DNA of 64,000 bases. Origin: Clostridia bacterium. Its GTDB lineage: Bacteria; Bacillota; Clostridia; Oscillospirales; Acutalibacteraceae. The translations under genes were made by a program, and so were the position numbers. The stretch is from the NCBI GenBank assembly GCA_017403185.1, contig JAFQON010000019.1, forward strand, positions 17,955-81,954, written 5' to 3'. Below the pieces are notes generated by a model. The model saw only the letters and a list, made by a program, of their open reading frames with translations. It was not told the DNA's origin and ran no database searches. Positions 18,159-28,716 of this stretch are shown piece after piece (the stretch's first letter is position 1; every line of letters starts with the position of its first letter).

Positions 18159-18890
18159 ATGACTAAGGAAGAGCTTGCAAATATTTCGTTGCCCCGCCAC
18201 ATAGGTATTATTATGGACGGCAACGGCAGATGGGCAAAGCAGAGAGGTCTCGGGCGCAGCGAGGGTCACAAGGCAGGTGCCGAGGTTTTCAGAAGAATCT
18301 GTGAATACGCCCGTGATATAGGCATTGAATATCTCACCTTCTATGCTTTTTCAACCGAGAATTGGAAACGCCCCGCCGAAGAGGTTTCGGCAATTATGAA
18401 TCTTTTCAGGGATTATCTTGATGAAGCGAAAGAAAGAGAAGAAGAAAACAACGAAAAAGGAATGTGTGTGCGCTATATCGGCGACAGAAGCGTGCTGCCC
18501 GACGATATAAGGCTGATGATGAATGAGCTTGAAAAACGCTCAGACGATAAAGATGTTATAACAATAAACCTTGCCGTGAATTACGGCGGCAGGGATGAAA
18601 TTCTCCATGCCGTCAAGGCGATAGCCAAAAGGGTAGAGGCAGGGGAAATCAAAGCGGATGAAATTAATTTGAAAGATATAGACGGCAATCTTTACACTGC
18701 AGGTCAGCCCGACCCCGATCTTATTATCAGACCGAGCGGTGAATACCGTCTTTCCAATTTCCTTATCTGGCAGGCTGCTTATTCGGAATTCTGGTTTTCC
18801 GATATACTCTGGCCTGATTTCACATCGGAGCATCTGGATAAGGCGATTTTAGATTTTGCAAAAAGAAACAGACGCTTCGGCGGAGTATGA
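18159..18890 (+). CDS. uppS: Isoprenyl transferase (undecaprenyl diphosphate synthase)
   Basis: A cis-prenyltransferase of 243 residues that makes the C55 lipid carrier for peptidoglycan and wall polymers from IPP and FPP. PRHIGIIMDGNGRWAKQRG carries the catalytic Asp and the diphosphate-binding loop; TFYAFSTENWKRP near residue 70 and the C-terminal RPSGEYRLSNFLIWQAAYSE also match UppS. The start is set at ATG 18159 with AGGAG 9 bases upstream; the in-frame TTG at 18153 is only 3 bases from that site. It precedes cdsA and dxr, the usual order. Confidence 0.96.
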   Translation: MTKEELANISLPRHIGIIMDGNGRWAKQRGLGRSEGHKAGAEVFRRICEYARDIGIEYLTFYAFSTENWKRPAEEVSAIMNLFRDYLDEAKEREEENNEKGMCVRYIGDRSVLPDDIRLMMNELEKRSDDKDVITINLAVNYGGRDEILHAVKAIAKRVEAGEIKADEINLKDIDGNLYTAGQPDPDLIIRPSGEYRLSNFLIWQAAYSEFWFSDILWPDFTSEHLDKAILDFAKRNRRFGGV

Positions 18891-18946
18891 GAGGTGATTG
18901 ACAAAAAGCAGGCACAAAATCAATAATCGGAACAGAGAGTGAAATT

Positions 18947-19816
18947 ATGAAAGTAAGAATAATAACAGGTGTTATCTCGGCGTTGTTTGTAATAATGCTG
19001 CTCGCATTCACGGGTCTCGGCTACCCCGGAGCGGCAAGCATTCCCATGGGCATTGTTGCTGCAATTGCGGCTTATGAGATAATGCGTGTATCAAAATGTA
19101 AAAACAAGGTGCTCACGGGCGTTTCAATGGCAGTGAGTGCGGTCATCCCTGCATTCGTGGATTTTGAGCTGGAGAAGTTCGTTCCCGTTCCCGTTTCCGT
19201 AATTCTTGCGGTTTATATTATTGCGTTGCTGATTATTATGCTCAGATACTATGAAAAAACAAAGTTTGAGCATGTGGCGCTCGCACTTTTCGGCTCAATT
19301 GTCATACCCTCAGCGCTCGGCACGCTGTTTGAAATCAGAAACCTCAGCACCGAATACCCTGATTTGTTTCAGCGTTCGCATACGGTGTTCCTTATACTTT
19401 TTGCGATGTACGGCGCATGGATAAGCGATACCTGCGCATATTTTGCGGGCAGATTCCTCGGAAAACGCAAGCTTGCTCCCAAAATAAGCCCTAAGAAAAC
19501 CGTTGAAGGCGCAATCGGCGGCGTTGCAGGCAATGTGATTATAAGCGCAATAACCTTCCTTGTGTGTGACAGATTTTTCTTTGTGCTCGATACGCTGAAG
19601 CTGTGGATGATAATTGTTGCAGCGGTTATCGTTTCAATTCTCGGCATGATAGGTGACCTTTCGGCATCGGTTATCAAGCGCAACTTCGGTGAAAAGGATT
19701 TCGGCAATATTTTCCCCGGTCACGGTGGCGTGCTTGACAGAATCGACAGCTTCCTTGTCACCATGCCCGCAACCTATGTGCTTGTGCAGCTTGCTCTTAC
19801 AATTGCAGGCAAATAA
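18947..19816 (+). CDS. cdsA: Phosphatidate cytidylyltransferase
   Basis: A 289-residue polytopic membrane enzyme that makes CDP-diacylglycerol from phosphatidate and CTP. Seven or eight hydrophobic segments are visible. The signature SVIKRNFGEKDFGNIFPGHG followed by GVLDRID near the C terminus is complete, with the metal-binding Asp residues. The gap to uppS is 56 bases. CdsA products feed the phospholipids needed alongside the isoprenoid carrier genes of this operon. Confidence 0.96.
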   Translation: MKVRIITGVISALFVIMLLAFTGLGYPGAASIPMGIVAAIAAYEIMRVSKCKNKVLTGVSMAVSAVIPAFVDFELEKFVPVPVSVILAVYIIALLIIMLRYYEKTKFEHVALALFGSIVIPSALGTLFEIRNLSTEYPDLFQRSHTVFLILFAMYGAWISDTCAYFAGRFLGKRKLAPKISPKKTVEGAIGGVAGNVIISAITFLVCDRFFFVLDTLKLWMIIVAAVIVSILGMIGDLSASVIKRNFGEKDFGNIFPGHGGVLDRIDSFLVTMPATYVLVQLALTIAGK

Positions 19817-19834
19817 TTTTTAAGGACTGATATT

Positions 19835-20980
19835 ATGACAAAAACTCTTGCCGTGCTCGGCTCAACGGGCTCAATAGGCGTTCAGGCGCTTGAGGTTGCG
19901 GAGCTTATGGGCTTTGAGGTTGTTGCGTTAACGGCGAATTCAAGAGTTGATATAATTGAGGAGCAGATAAGAAAGTTCAGCCCCCGTATTGCCGCTGTGG
20001 CAGACGAAAAGGCGGCATCGGAGCTTAAAATAAAGGTTGCGGACACCTCAACAAAGGTGCTTTCGGGTGCCCGGGGTGTTGAGGAATGTGCACGCTGCGG
20101 TGCTGATACCGTGCTCAACAGCATTGTGGGCATTGCGGGTCTTGCACCGACCCTTGCGGCTATAGAATGCGGCAGCAACATCGCCCTTGCCAACAAAGAA
20201 ACCCTTGTTGCGGGCGGCAAAATCGTTATGAATGCCGCCGAAGAGAAGGGCGTTGCAATCCTGCCCGTTGACAGCGAGCATTCCGCAATTTTTCAGTCAC
20301 TTCAGGGCTGTCGGGGTAAAAATCAGATAAAAAGGCTCATTTTAACCGCATCGGGCGGTCCCTTCTTCGGCAAAAGCAGGGATTATCTTGAAACGGTTAC
20401 TCTTGAGCAGGCTTTGAAGCACCCCAACTGGAGCATGGGTGCAAAAATAACCATCGATTCAGCTACAATGATGAACAAGGGTCTGGAGCTTATCGAAGCG
20501 GCATGGCTTTTCGGCATGAAGGCGGCGGATATTGATATAGTTGTTCACAGGCAGAGCATAGTGCATTCGCTTGTTGAGTATGTTGATAATTCCGTGATAG
20601 CGCAGCTCGGCTTGCCCGATATGAGAATTCCCATTCAGTATGCGCTCACTTATCCTGACAGATTTGTAAGCCCCGTTTCTCAGCTTGACCTTGCCAAGGC
20701 GGCAACTCTTACCTTTGAAAAGCCCGATTACGAAACCTTTGCCTGCATCAATCATTGCAGAAGAGCGTTTGAAGAGGGCGGATTATACCCCGCAGCGGTA
20801 AACGCCGCAAACGAAAAGGCAAATGAGCTTTTCAGAAACGGCAAAATCAGATTTCTTGATATTCCCAAGGCGGTTGAAGCCGCCTTTGACTGCGTGAAGA
20901 GCGTTTCACACCACACACTTGAAGATGTGTTTGAAACGGATAAGCTTGTGCGCAAAGAAACAGAAAGGTTATTTGTATGA
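19835..20980 (+). CDS. dxr: 1-deoxy-D-xylulose-5-phosphate reductoisomerase
   Basis: A 381-residue enzyme for the second step of the MEP isoprenoid pathway (DXP to MEP with NADPH). The N-terminal LAVLGSTGSIGVQALEV is the NADPH-binding loop; LANKETLVAGG, the acidic metal site in LPVDSEHSAIFQ, and SMGAKITIDSATMMNKGLE are canonical. It has AAGGA upstream and overlaps rseP by 4 bases at its end. With ispG two genes later it supports the MEP rather than the mevalonate route. Confidence 0.97.
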   Translation: MTKTLAVLGSTGSIGVQALEVAELMGFEVVALTANSRVDIIEEQIRKFSPRIAAVADEKAASELKIKVADTSTKVLSGARGVEECARCGADTVLNSIVGIAGLAPTLAAIECGSNIALANKETLVAGGKIVMNAAEEKGVAILPVDSEHSAIFQSLQGCRGKNQIKRLILTASGGPFFGKSRDYLETVTLEQALKHPNWSMGAKITIDSATMMNKGLELIEAAWLFGMKAADIDIVVHRQSIVHSLVEYVDNSVIAQLGLPDMRIPIQYALTYPDRFVSPVSQLDLAKAATLTFEKPDYETFACINHCRRAFEEGGLYPAAVNAANEKANELFRNGKIRFLDIPKAVEAAFDCVKSVSHHTLEDVFETDKLVRKETERLFV

Positions 20981-22056
20981 AATTTATTCCGTTAATCAGT
21001 GCAGCAGAAATATGGGGCAAGGCATGGCCTGTTCTTGTTGCCATTCTTTTCTTCGGCTTGCTTATATTTTTTCATGAGCTCGGTCATTTTACCTTTGCAA
21101 AGCTCTTCAAGGTCAAGGTGCATGAATTTGCAATGGGCATGGGCCCCACTCTTTTGAAATTCAAAAAGGGTGAAACAAAATATGCCCTGCGCCTTTTCCC
21201 CATCGGCGGCTTTGTGAGCATGGAGGGTGAGGATGAAGACAGCGACGACGAGGGCGCATTCTGCAACAAGCCTGCGTGGCAGAGATTTATTATCGTTGCG
21301 GCAGGCGGCACAATCAACCTTATTATGGGCGTTATCATCGTTGCAATCATGCTTTCACAGTCAAGCCTTATCGGTCTGCCCGAAATTCATTCGTTTGAGG
21401 AGAATGCGGTGAGCAGTCAGCATCTTCAGGCGGGAGATAAGATTGAAAAAATCAACGGCAAGCGTGTTTATTCCGAGTATGACCTCAGCTTCCTTATGAT
21501 GAGGGATAAAGACGGAATTATCGATTTTACCGTTGAAAGAGAAGGCGAAAAGGTGGAGCTGCCTCAGGTGCCTTTTCAGACTTATGATAACAACGGCGTT
21601 AACACCATTGTTTATGATTTTATAATCAGGGGCGTTGAGCCGGGTGTATGGAGCGTTACCAAAAACTCCGTGCTGCAATCCGTTTCGATAGGGCGGATTG
21701 TGTGGATAAGCCTGCTTGACCTTGTGACGGGTCAGTACGGGCTGAGCGATTTGTCGGGGCCCATCGGCACGGTCACATATATCGCCGATGCCGCACAGAC
21801 CGCAACTCAGAAGACGGATTACACCTATTTATTCAACCTCATGGCGATGATTGCAATTAACATCGGTCTGTTCAATCTTCTGCCCCTTCCCGCACTTGAC
21901 GGCGGCAGGCTTCTTTTCATTGCAATTGAGGTTGTGTTCAGAAAGAAGGTGCCCGCAAAGTTTGAGGGCTGGGTTCATGCAGTGGGCATAGTTCTTCTTC
22001 TGGGGCTGATGGTTATAGTTTCCTTCAGCGATATTATGAAATTAATCAGAGGTTAG
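20977..22056 (+). CDS. rseP: Site-2 intramembrane zinc protease (M50, RseP/RasP type)
   Basis: A 359-residue membrane protease. The first transmembrane helix carries HELGHF (near residue 33), the zinc-binding and catalytic motif; a PDZ domain with LQAGDKIEKINGKRV lies near 150; the third zinc ligand is in NLLPLPALDGGRLL near 300. These proteases cut anti-sigma factors and signal-peptide remnants within the membrane. The ATGA overlap couples it to dxr. It is a plausible effector for release of the ECF sigma factor at 54711, but nothing in the sequence proves this. Confidence 0.95.
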   Translation: MKFIPLISAAEIWGKAWPVLVAILFFGLLIFFHELGHFTFAKLFKVKVHEFAMGMGPTLLKFKKGETKYALRLFPIGGFVSMEGEDEDSDDEGAFCNKPAWQRFIIVAAGGTINLIMGVIIVAIMLSQSSLIGLPEIHSFEENAVSSQHLQAGDKIEKINGKRVYSEYDLSFLMMRDKDGIIDFTVEREGEKVELPQVPFQTYDNNGVNTIVYDFIIRGVEPGVWSVTKNSVLQSVSIGRIVWISLLDLVTGQYGLSDLSGPIGTVTYIADAAQTATQKTDYTYLFNLMAMIAINIGLFNLLPLPALDGGRLLFIAIEVVFRKKVPAKFEGWVHAVGIVLLLGLMVIVSFSDIMKLIRG

Positions 22057-22060
22057 CGAT

Positions 22061-23110
22061 ATGGAAAGGCGAAACAGCAGAAAAGTCAGGGTCGGCAATA
22101 TTTTTGTGGGCGGCGATTCAAAAATCACCGTTCAGTCAATGCTCAACAAGCCCGCATCGGATATCGAGGGCAGCGTGAAGCAGGCTCTTGAGCTTGAAAA
22201 GGCGGGCTGTGAGATTATCCGTGCGGCAGTGCCCGATATGGCGGCGGTGGAGCTTATAAGAGAGCTGAAAAAGGCTCTCACCGTGCCCGTTGTTGCGGAT
22301 ATTCATTTTGATTACCGCCTTGCCCTTGCAAGCCTTGATGCAGGCGTTGATAAAATCCGAATCAATCCCGGCAATATCGGCTCAATGGAGAGGGTGAAGG
22401 CTGTTGCCGATGCCTGCAAGGCGAAGAATGTGCCCATTCGCATCGGCGTGAATTCGGGCTCGCTTGAAAAGGAAATCCTTGCAAAATACGGCTCACCCTG
22501 CGCCGAGGCTCTTGCAGAGAGTGCGCTCGGTCATGTTTCGCTGCTTGAGCAGTGCGATTTCAACGATATTATAATTTCAATCAAATCTTCAAATGTAAAT
22601 ATTATGACCGAGGCATACAGACTCGTTGCCTCAAAGTGTGATTATCCCCTGCATCTCGGCGTTACCGAGGCGGGCACTCACAACATGGCGCTTATCAAAT
22701 CGTCAATCGGCATCGGCTCGCTTTTGCTTGACGGAATAGGCGACACAATCCGTGTGTCAATGACCGATGACCCCGTTAAAGAGGTTGCGGCGGCAAACGG
22801 AATTCTCAAAGCAATCGGGCTCAAAACCGATTGTGCGGATATCGTATCCTGCCCCACCTGCGGCAGAACAAAAATTGACCTTATAGGCCTTGCCAATGAA
22901 GTTGAGGAGCGGCTTTCGGGCTGCAAAAAGAACATAAAGGTTGCTGTTATGGGCTGTGCGGTAAACGGTCCCGGTGAAGCAAGGGAAGCGGATATCGGCA
23001 TTGCGGGCGGTGACGGCTGCGCCCTGATTTTCAAAAAGGGCGAAATCATCTGCAAGGTGCCCGAAAACGAAGCTGTTGACAGACTTATGGATGAAATAGA
23101 TAAGATATGA
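22061..23110 (+). CDS. ispG: 4-hydroxy-3-methylbut-2-enyl diphosphate synthase
   Basis: A 349-residue MEP-pathway enzyme with a TIM barrel (MLNKPASDIEGSVKQAL, VVADIHFDYRLAL, KIRINPGNIG) and a C-terminal [4Fe-4S] domain using cysteines in SCPTCGRT and VMGCAVNGPGEA. It reductively converts MEcPP to HMBPP. The length is that of the short bacterial form without an insert. It begins 4 bases after the rseP stop. ispD, ispE, ispF and ispH are not in the window. Confidence 0.97.
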   Translation: MERRNSRKVRVGNIFVGGDSKITVQSMLNKPASDIEGSVKQALELEKAGCEIIRAAVPDMAAVELIRELKKALTVPVVADIHFDYRLALASLDAGVDKIRINPGNIGSMERVKAVADACKAKNVPIRIGVNSGSLEKEILAKYGSPCAEALAESALGHVSLLEQCDFNDIIISIKSSNVNIMTEAYRLVASKCDYPLHLGVTEAGTHNMALIKSSIGIGSLLLDGIGDTIRVSMTDDPVKEVAAANGILKAIGLKTDCADIVSCPTCGRTKIDLIGLANEVEERLSGCKKNIKVAVMGCAVNGPGEAREADIGIAGGDGCALIFKKGEIICKVPENEAVDRLMDEIDKI

Positions 23111-23117
23111 GGATAAA

Positions 23118-26100
23118 ATGCAGGAAAACAGTATTTTAAATTTTATAGGGGAGTTAATCAATGCAGGGCTGCGCGAAATGTTTTCGGGCGGCTTTGTTGA
23201 GAAGATTTTTCTCGATGAGGACACAATGAAACTGAGCATTACCGCTCGGTTTGACCGTTATATCGAGGATAATTTCATTATCTCCGCTCAGAATGAAATC
23301 AAAAATGCGCTTGAGATTAACAAGGTTGTTATTGAGCCCCGTTATCATCAGAGTGCGTTTTCTGATAAATGCGCCCCGCAGCTTGTGAGAGCGCTTAAGG
23401 AGAATATTGCCGCAGCAAACGGATTTTTGGAGAATGCAAAATTTTCTTTTGCAGAAAATTCGGTTGAAATAACCGTGTTTAACGGTGCGGATATTCTCAA
23501 TGAAGCGGGCGCAAAGGAATTTTTGACAAAATATATTAAAGAAACCTTTGATATTCACGCTGCCGTTGCAATCAAAAGCGAGGGCGGCGCAGCGAAGCTT
23601 GATTCGCCAGAGTATAAGCAGATGCAGGCGGATAATATCAAAATCGAAATGCCTGTTATTGAGGATGAAAAGAAGCCCAAGGCACCAAAGCAGGAATATG
23701 ACGATTTGCCGATTTCCCTCACAAATGCCAAGGTTATCTACGGCAGCAAAATCAAGTCAAAGCCCGTGCCCCTGAGCGGAATTTCAATTGAAGACGGCAA
23801 TGTTACCGTGTGGGGCAGAATTTTTTCGCTCGATATGCGTGACACCCGTGACGGCAAGCGAAAGATTATAAACTTCAACATAACCGATAAAACCAATTCC
23901 TACACCGTCAAGATTTTTGAGGCGGTGCAGAATTGTGAGCAGCTTTGCGCAAACCTTGCAGACGGCAAGGTGGTTATGATGCGTGGTTATGTTGAGTATG
24001 ACGACTATATAAAGACCTATTGCATCAAGGCGAATTCCATTATGCTCATTGAAGAAATCGGCATCAAGGATACCGCTGAGGAGAAGCGTGTTGAGCTGCA
24101 TATGCACACCAATATGTCGGCAATGGACGGCATGACGGGTGCGGCGAAGCTTGTTGCAAGAGCGGCAAAATGGGGCCACAAGGCAGTTGCGATAACCGAC
24201 CACGGCGTTGTGCAGGCATTCCCAGAGGCTGCTGCGGCGGCAAAGAAAAACGGCATCAAGGTTATCTACGGCATGGAGGGCTATCTTGTTGATGACTCCG
24301 CCAAAATCGTAACGGGCAATGCCGATATGCCCATGAGCGGCACATTCATCATTTTTGATGTTGAAACAACGGGTCTGCGCACGGACCGTGTGCGCCTTAC
24401 CGAAATCGGCGCAGTCAAATTCGTTGACGGTGCGGAGAGGGCAAGATTTCAGACCTTTGTCAACCCCGAAATGCCCATTCCTTCAAAGATAACGGAGCTT
24501 ACGGGCATCACAAATCAGATGGTTGCAAATGCACCCAAAGAGGCTGAGGCTGTGCGCAGATTTTTTGAATTCTGCGGCGACGGCGTGCTTGTTGCTCACA
24601 ATGCGACCTTTGATACCAATGTTCTCAAGCATACCTGCCGCAGAAACGGCATTGATTATAATTTCACCCATATAGACACTCTCGTTATGGCGCAGAGCCT
24701 TATTGAGGGCATCAAGAATTATAGGCTTGATTCGATTTCAAACCACTTCAAGCTCCCGAAATTCGACCACCACAGAGCGGATGAGGATGCAGGCGCACTT
24801 GCACGCATTTTTGAAAAGCTCATGGAGCTTTGCGCCGAAAAGGGCGTTGAAAATGTTAACGAAATCAACGAAAAGGTTCCCGTTAATGTCAAGCGTCTGC
24901 CCACCTACCATATAATTCTTCTTGCGAAGAATAAAATCGGCTTAAAGCATCTTTATCAGCTCATTTCAAAATCAAATCTTGAATATTACTACCGCCATCC
25001 CCGCATTCCCAAAAGCGAGCTTATCGCTCACAAGGAGGGGCTTATCGTCGGCAGTGCGTGCGAGGCGGGTCAGCTTTATCAGGCAATTTACAAGGGTCTG
25101 CCCACCGAAGAGCTGCTTGAAATTGCAAGCCTTTATGACTACCTTGAAATCCAGCCCAACGGCAACAATGCCTTCATGATTCGTGAGGGAATGGTTGACG
25201 GCGAGGAGGACCTCAACGAAATCAACCGCCGCATCATCCACCTTGCGGACAAGCTCAATATCCCTGTTGTCGCAACGGGCGATGTCCATTTTATGGAGGA
25301 GAGCGACAGCATTTTCAGAGAGATTCTTATGGCGGGTCAGGGCTTCAAGGATGCCGCAGAGCAGGCTCCTCTCTACCTTCGCACAACTCAGAATATGCTT
25401 GAGGAATTCGCATATCTCGGCGAGGATACCGCCTATGAGGTGGTTGTTAAAAATCCCAACCTTATCGCCGATATGTGTGAGGAGATAAAGCCCATTCCCG
25501 ACGGCACATATCCGCCCAAAATCGAGGGTGCGGATGAAGAGCTCAGGCAGATTTGCTATGACAGAATGCAGGATTACTACGGCAATCCCTTGCCCGAATA
25601 TATCAAAGAAAGGCTCGATAAGGAGCTCGATTCAATCATCAAAAACGGCTTCGCCGTGCTTTATATCATCGCCCAGAAGCTCGTCTGGAATTCAATGGAT
25701 AACGGCTACTATGTAGGCTCACGAGGCTCGGTAGGCTCGTCATTCGTTGCATTTGCGGCAGGTATTTCAGAGGTTAATCCGCTTGTGCCCCACTATATCT
25801 GTGAGGACTGCAAGCACAGCGAATTCTTCTATAAGGGCGAATACGGCTCGGGCTACGATATGCCGCCAAAGAATTGCCCCGTTTGCGGCAAGGATATGCA
25901 CCGTGACGGCCATGATATCCCGTTTGAAACCTTCCTCGGCTTCTACGGCGACAAGCAGCCTGATATCGACCTTAACTTCTCTGGCGAATATCAGTTCTAT
26001 GCCCACCGCTACACCGAAGAGCTCTTCGGCAAAACCCATGTTTTCAAGGCGGGCACAATCGGCACTCTTGCGGATAAAACTGCCTTCGGCTTCGTTAAAA

Positions 26101-27401
26101 AATGGGCTGAAGAAAAGGGCGTTTTCCTCTCAAGAGCAGAGGAAGAAAGGCTTGTTCAGGGCTGTGTCGGCGTTAAAAGAACAACGGGTCAGCACCCCGG
26201 CGGCATGGTTGTTGTGCCTGCCGATATGGATGCTGAGGATTTCACGCCCATTCAGCACCCCGCAGATGATGCGGATTCAATCCACAGAACAACCCACTTC
26301 GACTTCCACTCGCTTCACGATACAATTCTCAAGCTCGATAACCTCGGCCATGATGTGCCCACAATGTATAAGCACCTCGAGGATATGACGGGCACGAATG
26401 TTATGAAAATTGATGTCTGCGACCCCAAGCTTTATGAGCTGCTCACATCTCCCGAGCCCATGGGTGTTACCGCAGAGGATATTGACTGTGAAACGGGCAC
26501 GCTTTCACTGCCCGAGCTCGGCACTCCGTTTGTGCGCCAGATGCTCATTGAATCGCAGCCCAAGAATTTCTCCGATATGCTTCAGATTTCGGGTCTTTCA
26601 CACGGCACCGATGTTTGGATAGGCAATGCGCAGGACCTTATCAAAAACGGCACCTGCACCATTTCAGAGGTTATCGGTACCCGTGACAACATCATGGTTT
26701 ACCTTATCAACAAGGGCGTTGAGAAGGGCATGGCGTTCAAAATTATGGAAATCGTAAGAAAGGGCAAGGCAACCTCGCTCCTTACCGATGAGCATAAAAA
26801 AGAGATGCTTGACCACGGTGTGCCGCAGTGGTATCTCGATTCGTGCATGAAGATTAAATATATGTTCCCCAAGGCTCACGCAGCGGCTTATGTCAGTGCG
26901 GCAATGCGCCTTGCGTGGTACAAGCTTTACCGCCCCGTTGAGTATTACGCAACCTATATGACGGTGCGCGGCGAAGATATCGACACCGCCGCCGTGCTTG
27001 CGGGCAGGGGAGCGGTTAAAAAGAAGATGGACGAAATCAAGCAGAAGATGCAGATGAAAACTGCCACCGCCAAGGAGGAAGGCACATTCACTTCTCTTCA
27101 GGTTATCAACGAGATGATGGCAAGGGGTGTTGAAATTCTGCCCATTGATATCTATAAATCCACCGCAAACCGCTATATTATCGAAGACGGCAAAATCCGT
27201 CTGCCTTTCTCGGCGATTGCAGGCTGCGGCGGCAGAGCTGCGGAAGGTCTTGAGGCAGCACGCAATGACGGCGGCGGTGAGTTCCTTTCAATCGAGGATT
27301 TTCAGCTCCGTTCGGGCGCATCAAAAACGATTATTGCCGCCCTTGAAGAGGGCGGAGCGTTCGAATCTCTGCCCAAAACAACACAGCTGAGCTTCTTTTA
27401 G
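23118..27401 (+). CDS. polC: DNA polymerase III alpha subunit, PolC type
   Basis: A 1427-residue Gram-positive replicative polymerase. In order: an N-terminal domain; an OB fold (VTVWGRIFSLDMRDT near residue 230); a PHP domain split by the exonuclease (VELHMHTNMSAMDGMT near 328, ITDHGVVQAFPEA); the DEDD proofreading exonuclease (FIIFDVETTGL near 413, VAHNATFDTNVL); a second PHP part; a Cys4 zinc motif (CEDC...CPVC near 895-925); the polymerase palm with DIDLNFSGEYQ; and a helix-hairpin-helix. The final residues QLSFF fit a beta-clamp-binding tail. This domain order is diagnostic of Firmicutes. It ends the essential part of the operon. Confidence 0.97.
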   Translation: MQENSILNFIGELINAGLREMFSGGFVEKIFLDEDTMKLSITARFDRYIEDNFIISAQNEIKNALEINKVVIEPRYHQSAFSDKCAPQLVRALKENIAAANGFLENAKFSFAENSVEITVFNGADILNEAGAKEFLTKYIKETFDIHAAVAIKSEGGAAKLDSPEYKQMQADNIKIEMPVIEDEKKPKAPKQEYDDLPISLTNAKVIYGSKIKSKPVPLSGISIEDGNVTVWGRIFSLDMRDTRDGKRKIINFNITDKTNSYTVKIFEAVQNCEQLCANLADGKVVMMRGYVEYDDYIKTYCIKANSIMLIEEIGIKDTAEEKRVELHMHTNMSAMDGMTGAAKLVARAAKWGHKAVAITDHGVVQAFPEAAAAAKKNGIKVIYGMEGYLVDDSAKIVTGNADMPMSGTFIIFDVETTGLRTDRVRLTEIGAVKFVDGAERARFQTFVNPEMPIPSKITELTGITNQMVANAPKEAEAVRRFFEFCGDGVLVAHNATFDTNVLKHTCRRNGIDYNFTHIDTLVMAQSLIEGIKNYRLDSISNHFKLPKFDHHRADEDAGALARIFEKLMELCAEKGVENVNEINEKVPVNVKRLPTYHIILLAKNKIGLKHLYQLISKSNLEYYYRHPRIPKSELIAHKEGLIVGSACEAGQLYQAIYKGLPTEELLEIASLYDYLEIQPNGNNAFMIREGMVDGEEDLNEINRRIIHLADKLNIPVVATGDVHFMEESDSIFREILMAGQGFKDAAEQAPLYLRTTQNMLEEFAYLGEDTAYEVVVKNPNLIADMCEEIKPIPDGTYPPKIEGADEELRQICYDRMQDYYGNPLPEYIKERLDKELDSIIKNGFAVLYIIAQKLVWNSMDNGYYVGSRGSVGSSFVAFAAGISEVNPLVPHYICEDCKHSEFFYKGEYGSGYDMPPKNCPVCGKDMHRDGHDIPFETFLGFYGDKQPDIDLNFSGEYQFYAHRYTEELFGKTHVFKAGTIGTLADKTAFGFVKKWAEEKGVFLSRAEEERLVQGCVGVKRTTGQHPGGMVVVPADMDAEDFTPIQHPADDADSIHRTTHFDFHSLHDTILKLDNLGHDVPTMYKHLEDMTGTNVMKIDVCDPKLYELLTSPEPMGVTAEDIDCETGTLSLPELGTPFVRQMLIESQPKNFSDMLQISGLSHGTDVWIGNAQDLIKNGTCTISEVIGTRDNIMVYLINKGVEKGMAFKIMEIVRKGKATSLLTDEHKKEMLDHGVPQWYLDSCMKIKYMFPKAHAAAYVSAAMRLAWYKLYRPVEYYATYMTVRGEDIDTAAVLAGRGAVKKKMDEIKQKMQMKTATAKEEGTFTSLQVINEMMARGVEILPIDIYKSTANRYIIEDGKIRLPFSAIAGCGGRAAEGLEAARNDGGGEFLSIEDFQLRSGASKTIIAALEEGGAFESLPKTTQLSFF

Positions 27402-27410
27402 GTGATTTTT

Positions 27411-28716
27411 ATGAAGAAAAAACTACCCTTACGCCAACGGCAGTGGTACAAGCTCGATAATGCGGCGAAGGCATTTCCGGGTCAGAACAGCTCAACATGG
27501 TCAAATGTTTTCAGGCTTTCCGCAACGCTTACGGAAAAGGTTGACCCCGTGCTGCTTCAAAGGGCGTTGGAGAGAGTGATGCCACGCTTCCCGTGCTTTG
27601 ATGTGAGAATCAGAGCGGGCTTGTTCTGGCATTATCTTGAGAAGAATCCTAACGGTGCACCGCCCGTTATGCCCGATATTGCAAACCCCTGCCTTCGTGT
27701 GAAGTTCAAGGAGAATAAGGGCTATCTTTTCAAGGTTTATTACTATGAAAACCGCATTTCGGTTGATTTTTACCATGTAATAACCGACGGCTACGGCGGC
27801 TCAAGATTCTTTATGACCCTTATTGCGGAGTATCTTCGTCAGACGGGCAAGAGCATCCCGAGCGGTGAGAGTGTTTTTGACCTTAACGAAAAGCCGCACC
27901 CGGGCGAAAGTGAGGATGCTTACCTCAAATATGCGCATTCAAAAGCCAAGGGTCAGCGTATTTTTAAAAATGCTTATCAATACAGAGGCAGGCGGCTGCC
28001 CAAGCACTGCTACTGTGTCACAACGGGTTATATGCCCGTTGATGCGATAAAAGAAAAGGCGCACGAGCTCGGCGTTACCGTCACGGAATACATCGCCGCA
28101 GTGCTTGTGTGGGTTATGTATAATATGCAGAAGCAGGAGGGCAGGCGCAGACAGAAGCCGGTTGGAGTGCAGATTCCCGTCAATGTGCGCAATTTCTGCC
28201 CGAGCGAAACTCTGCGCAATTTTATGCTTTGCTATTCATTCCAGATTGACCCCGATATGGGCGAATACACCTTCCCCGAAATTGCAAAGCAGCTCTCGCT
28301 CTACCTTCGCTACATCAATAATGAGAAGGAGCTGCAGGCGATGATGAACGGCAATGCAGGCATTGAATCCGCTGATGCGTGTTGTGCCCTCGTTCATCAA
28401 GGATTTTGCAATAAAAATGGTCTATGTTTTCGGCGGCGAAAAGTCAACAAGCGCCCTTATTTCAAATGTGGGCATAATAAAAACCCCCAAGGAAATGGAG
28501 CAGTATGTTGAAAAATTCGCATTGGTAATGGGCCCCGCAATGAGAATAAGCGCAAGGTGCGGTGCGTTCACATACAAAGGCACTCTTGCCCTGAGCCTTT
28601 CAAATATTTATGAGGACAATATAATTCAGAGGGAAGTTTTCACAACCTTTGTAAAATTCGGCATACCCGTTAAAATCGAAAGCAACAGAAACGCAATCAT
28701 GGGAGGTGACGGCTGA
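27411..28716 (+). pseudogene. Frameshifted condensation-domain/alcohol acetyltransferase-like gene
   Basis: The first frame, from ATG 27411 (AGGTG just upstream), encodes a chloramphenicol-acetyltransferase-fold protein with YHVITDGYGGSRF, a form of the HxxxDG catalytic motif with the His in place, and later IPVNVRNFCPSETLRN. Around 28355-28385 the homologous reading moves one base forward, and the rest (LMRVVPSFIKDFAIKMVY to MGGDG) continues to 28716. If the original frame is followed, the tail becomes a Cys/Arg/Lys-rich missense end at 28511. So either one base was gained (or two lost), or the assembly has an error here. Intact, it would be about 434 residues. The stop overlaps the next start. 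Its substrate is unknown; relatives transfer acyl groups to alcohols or amines. Confidence 0.8.
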
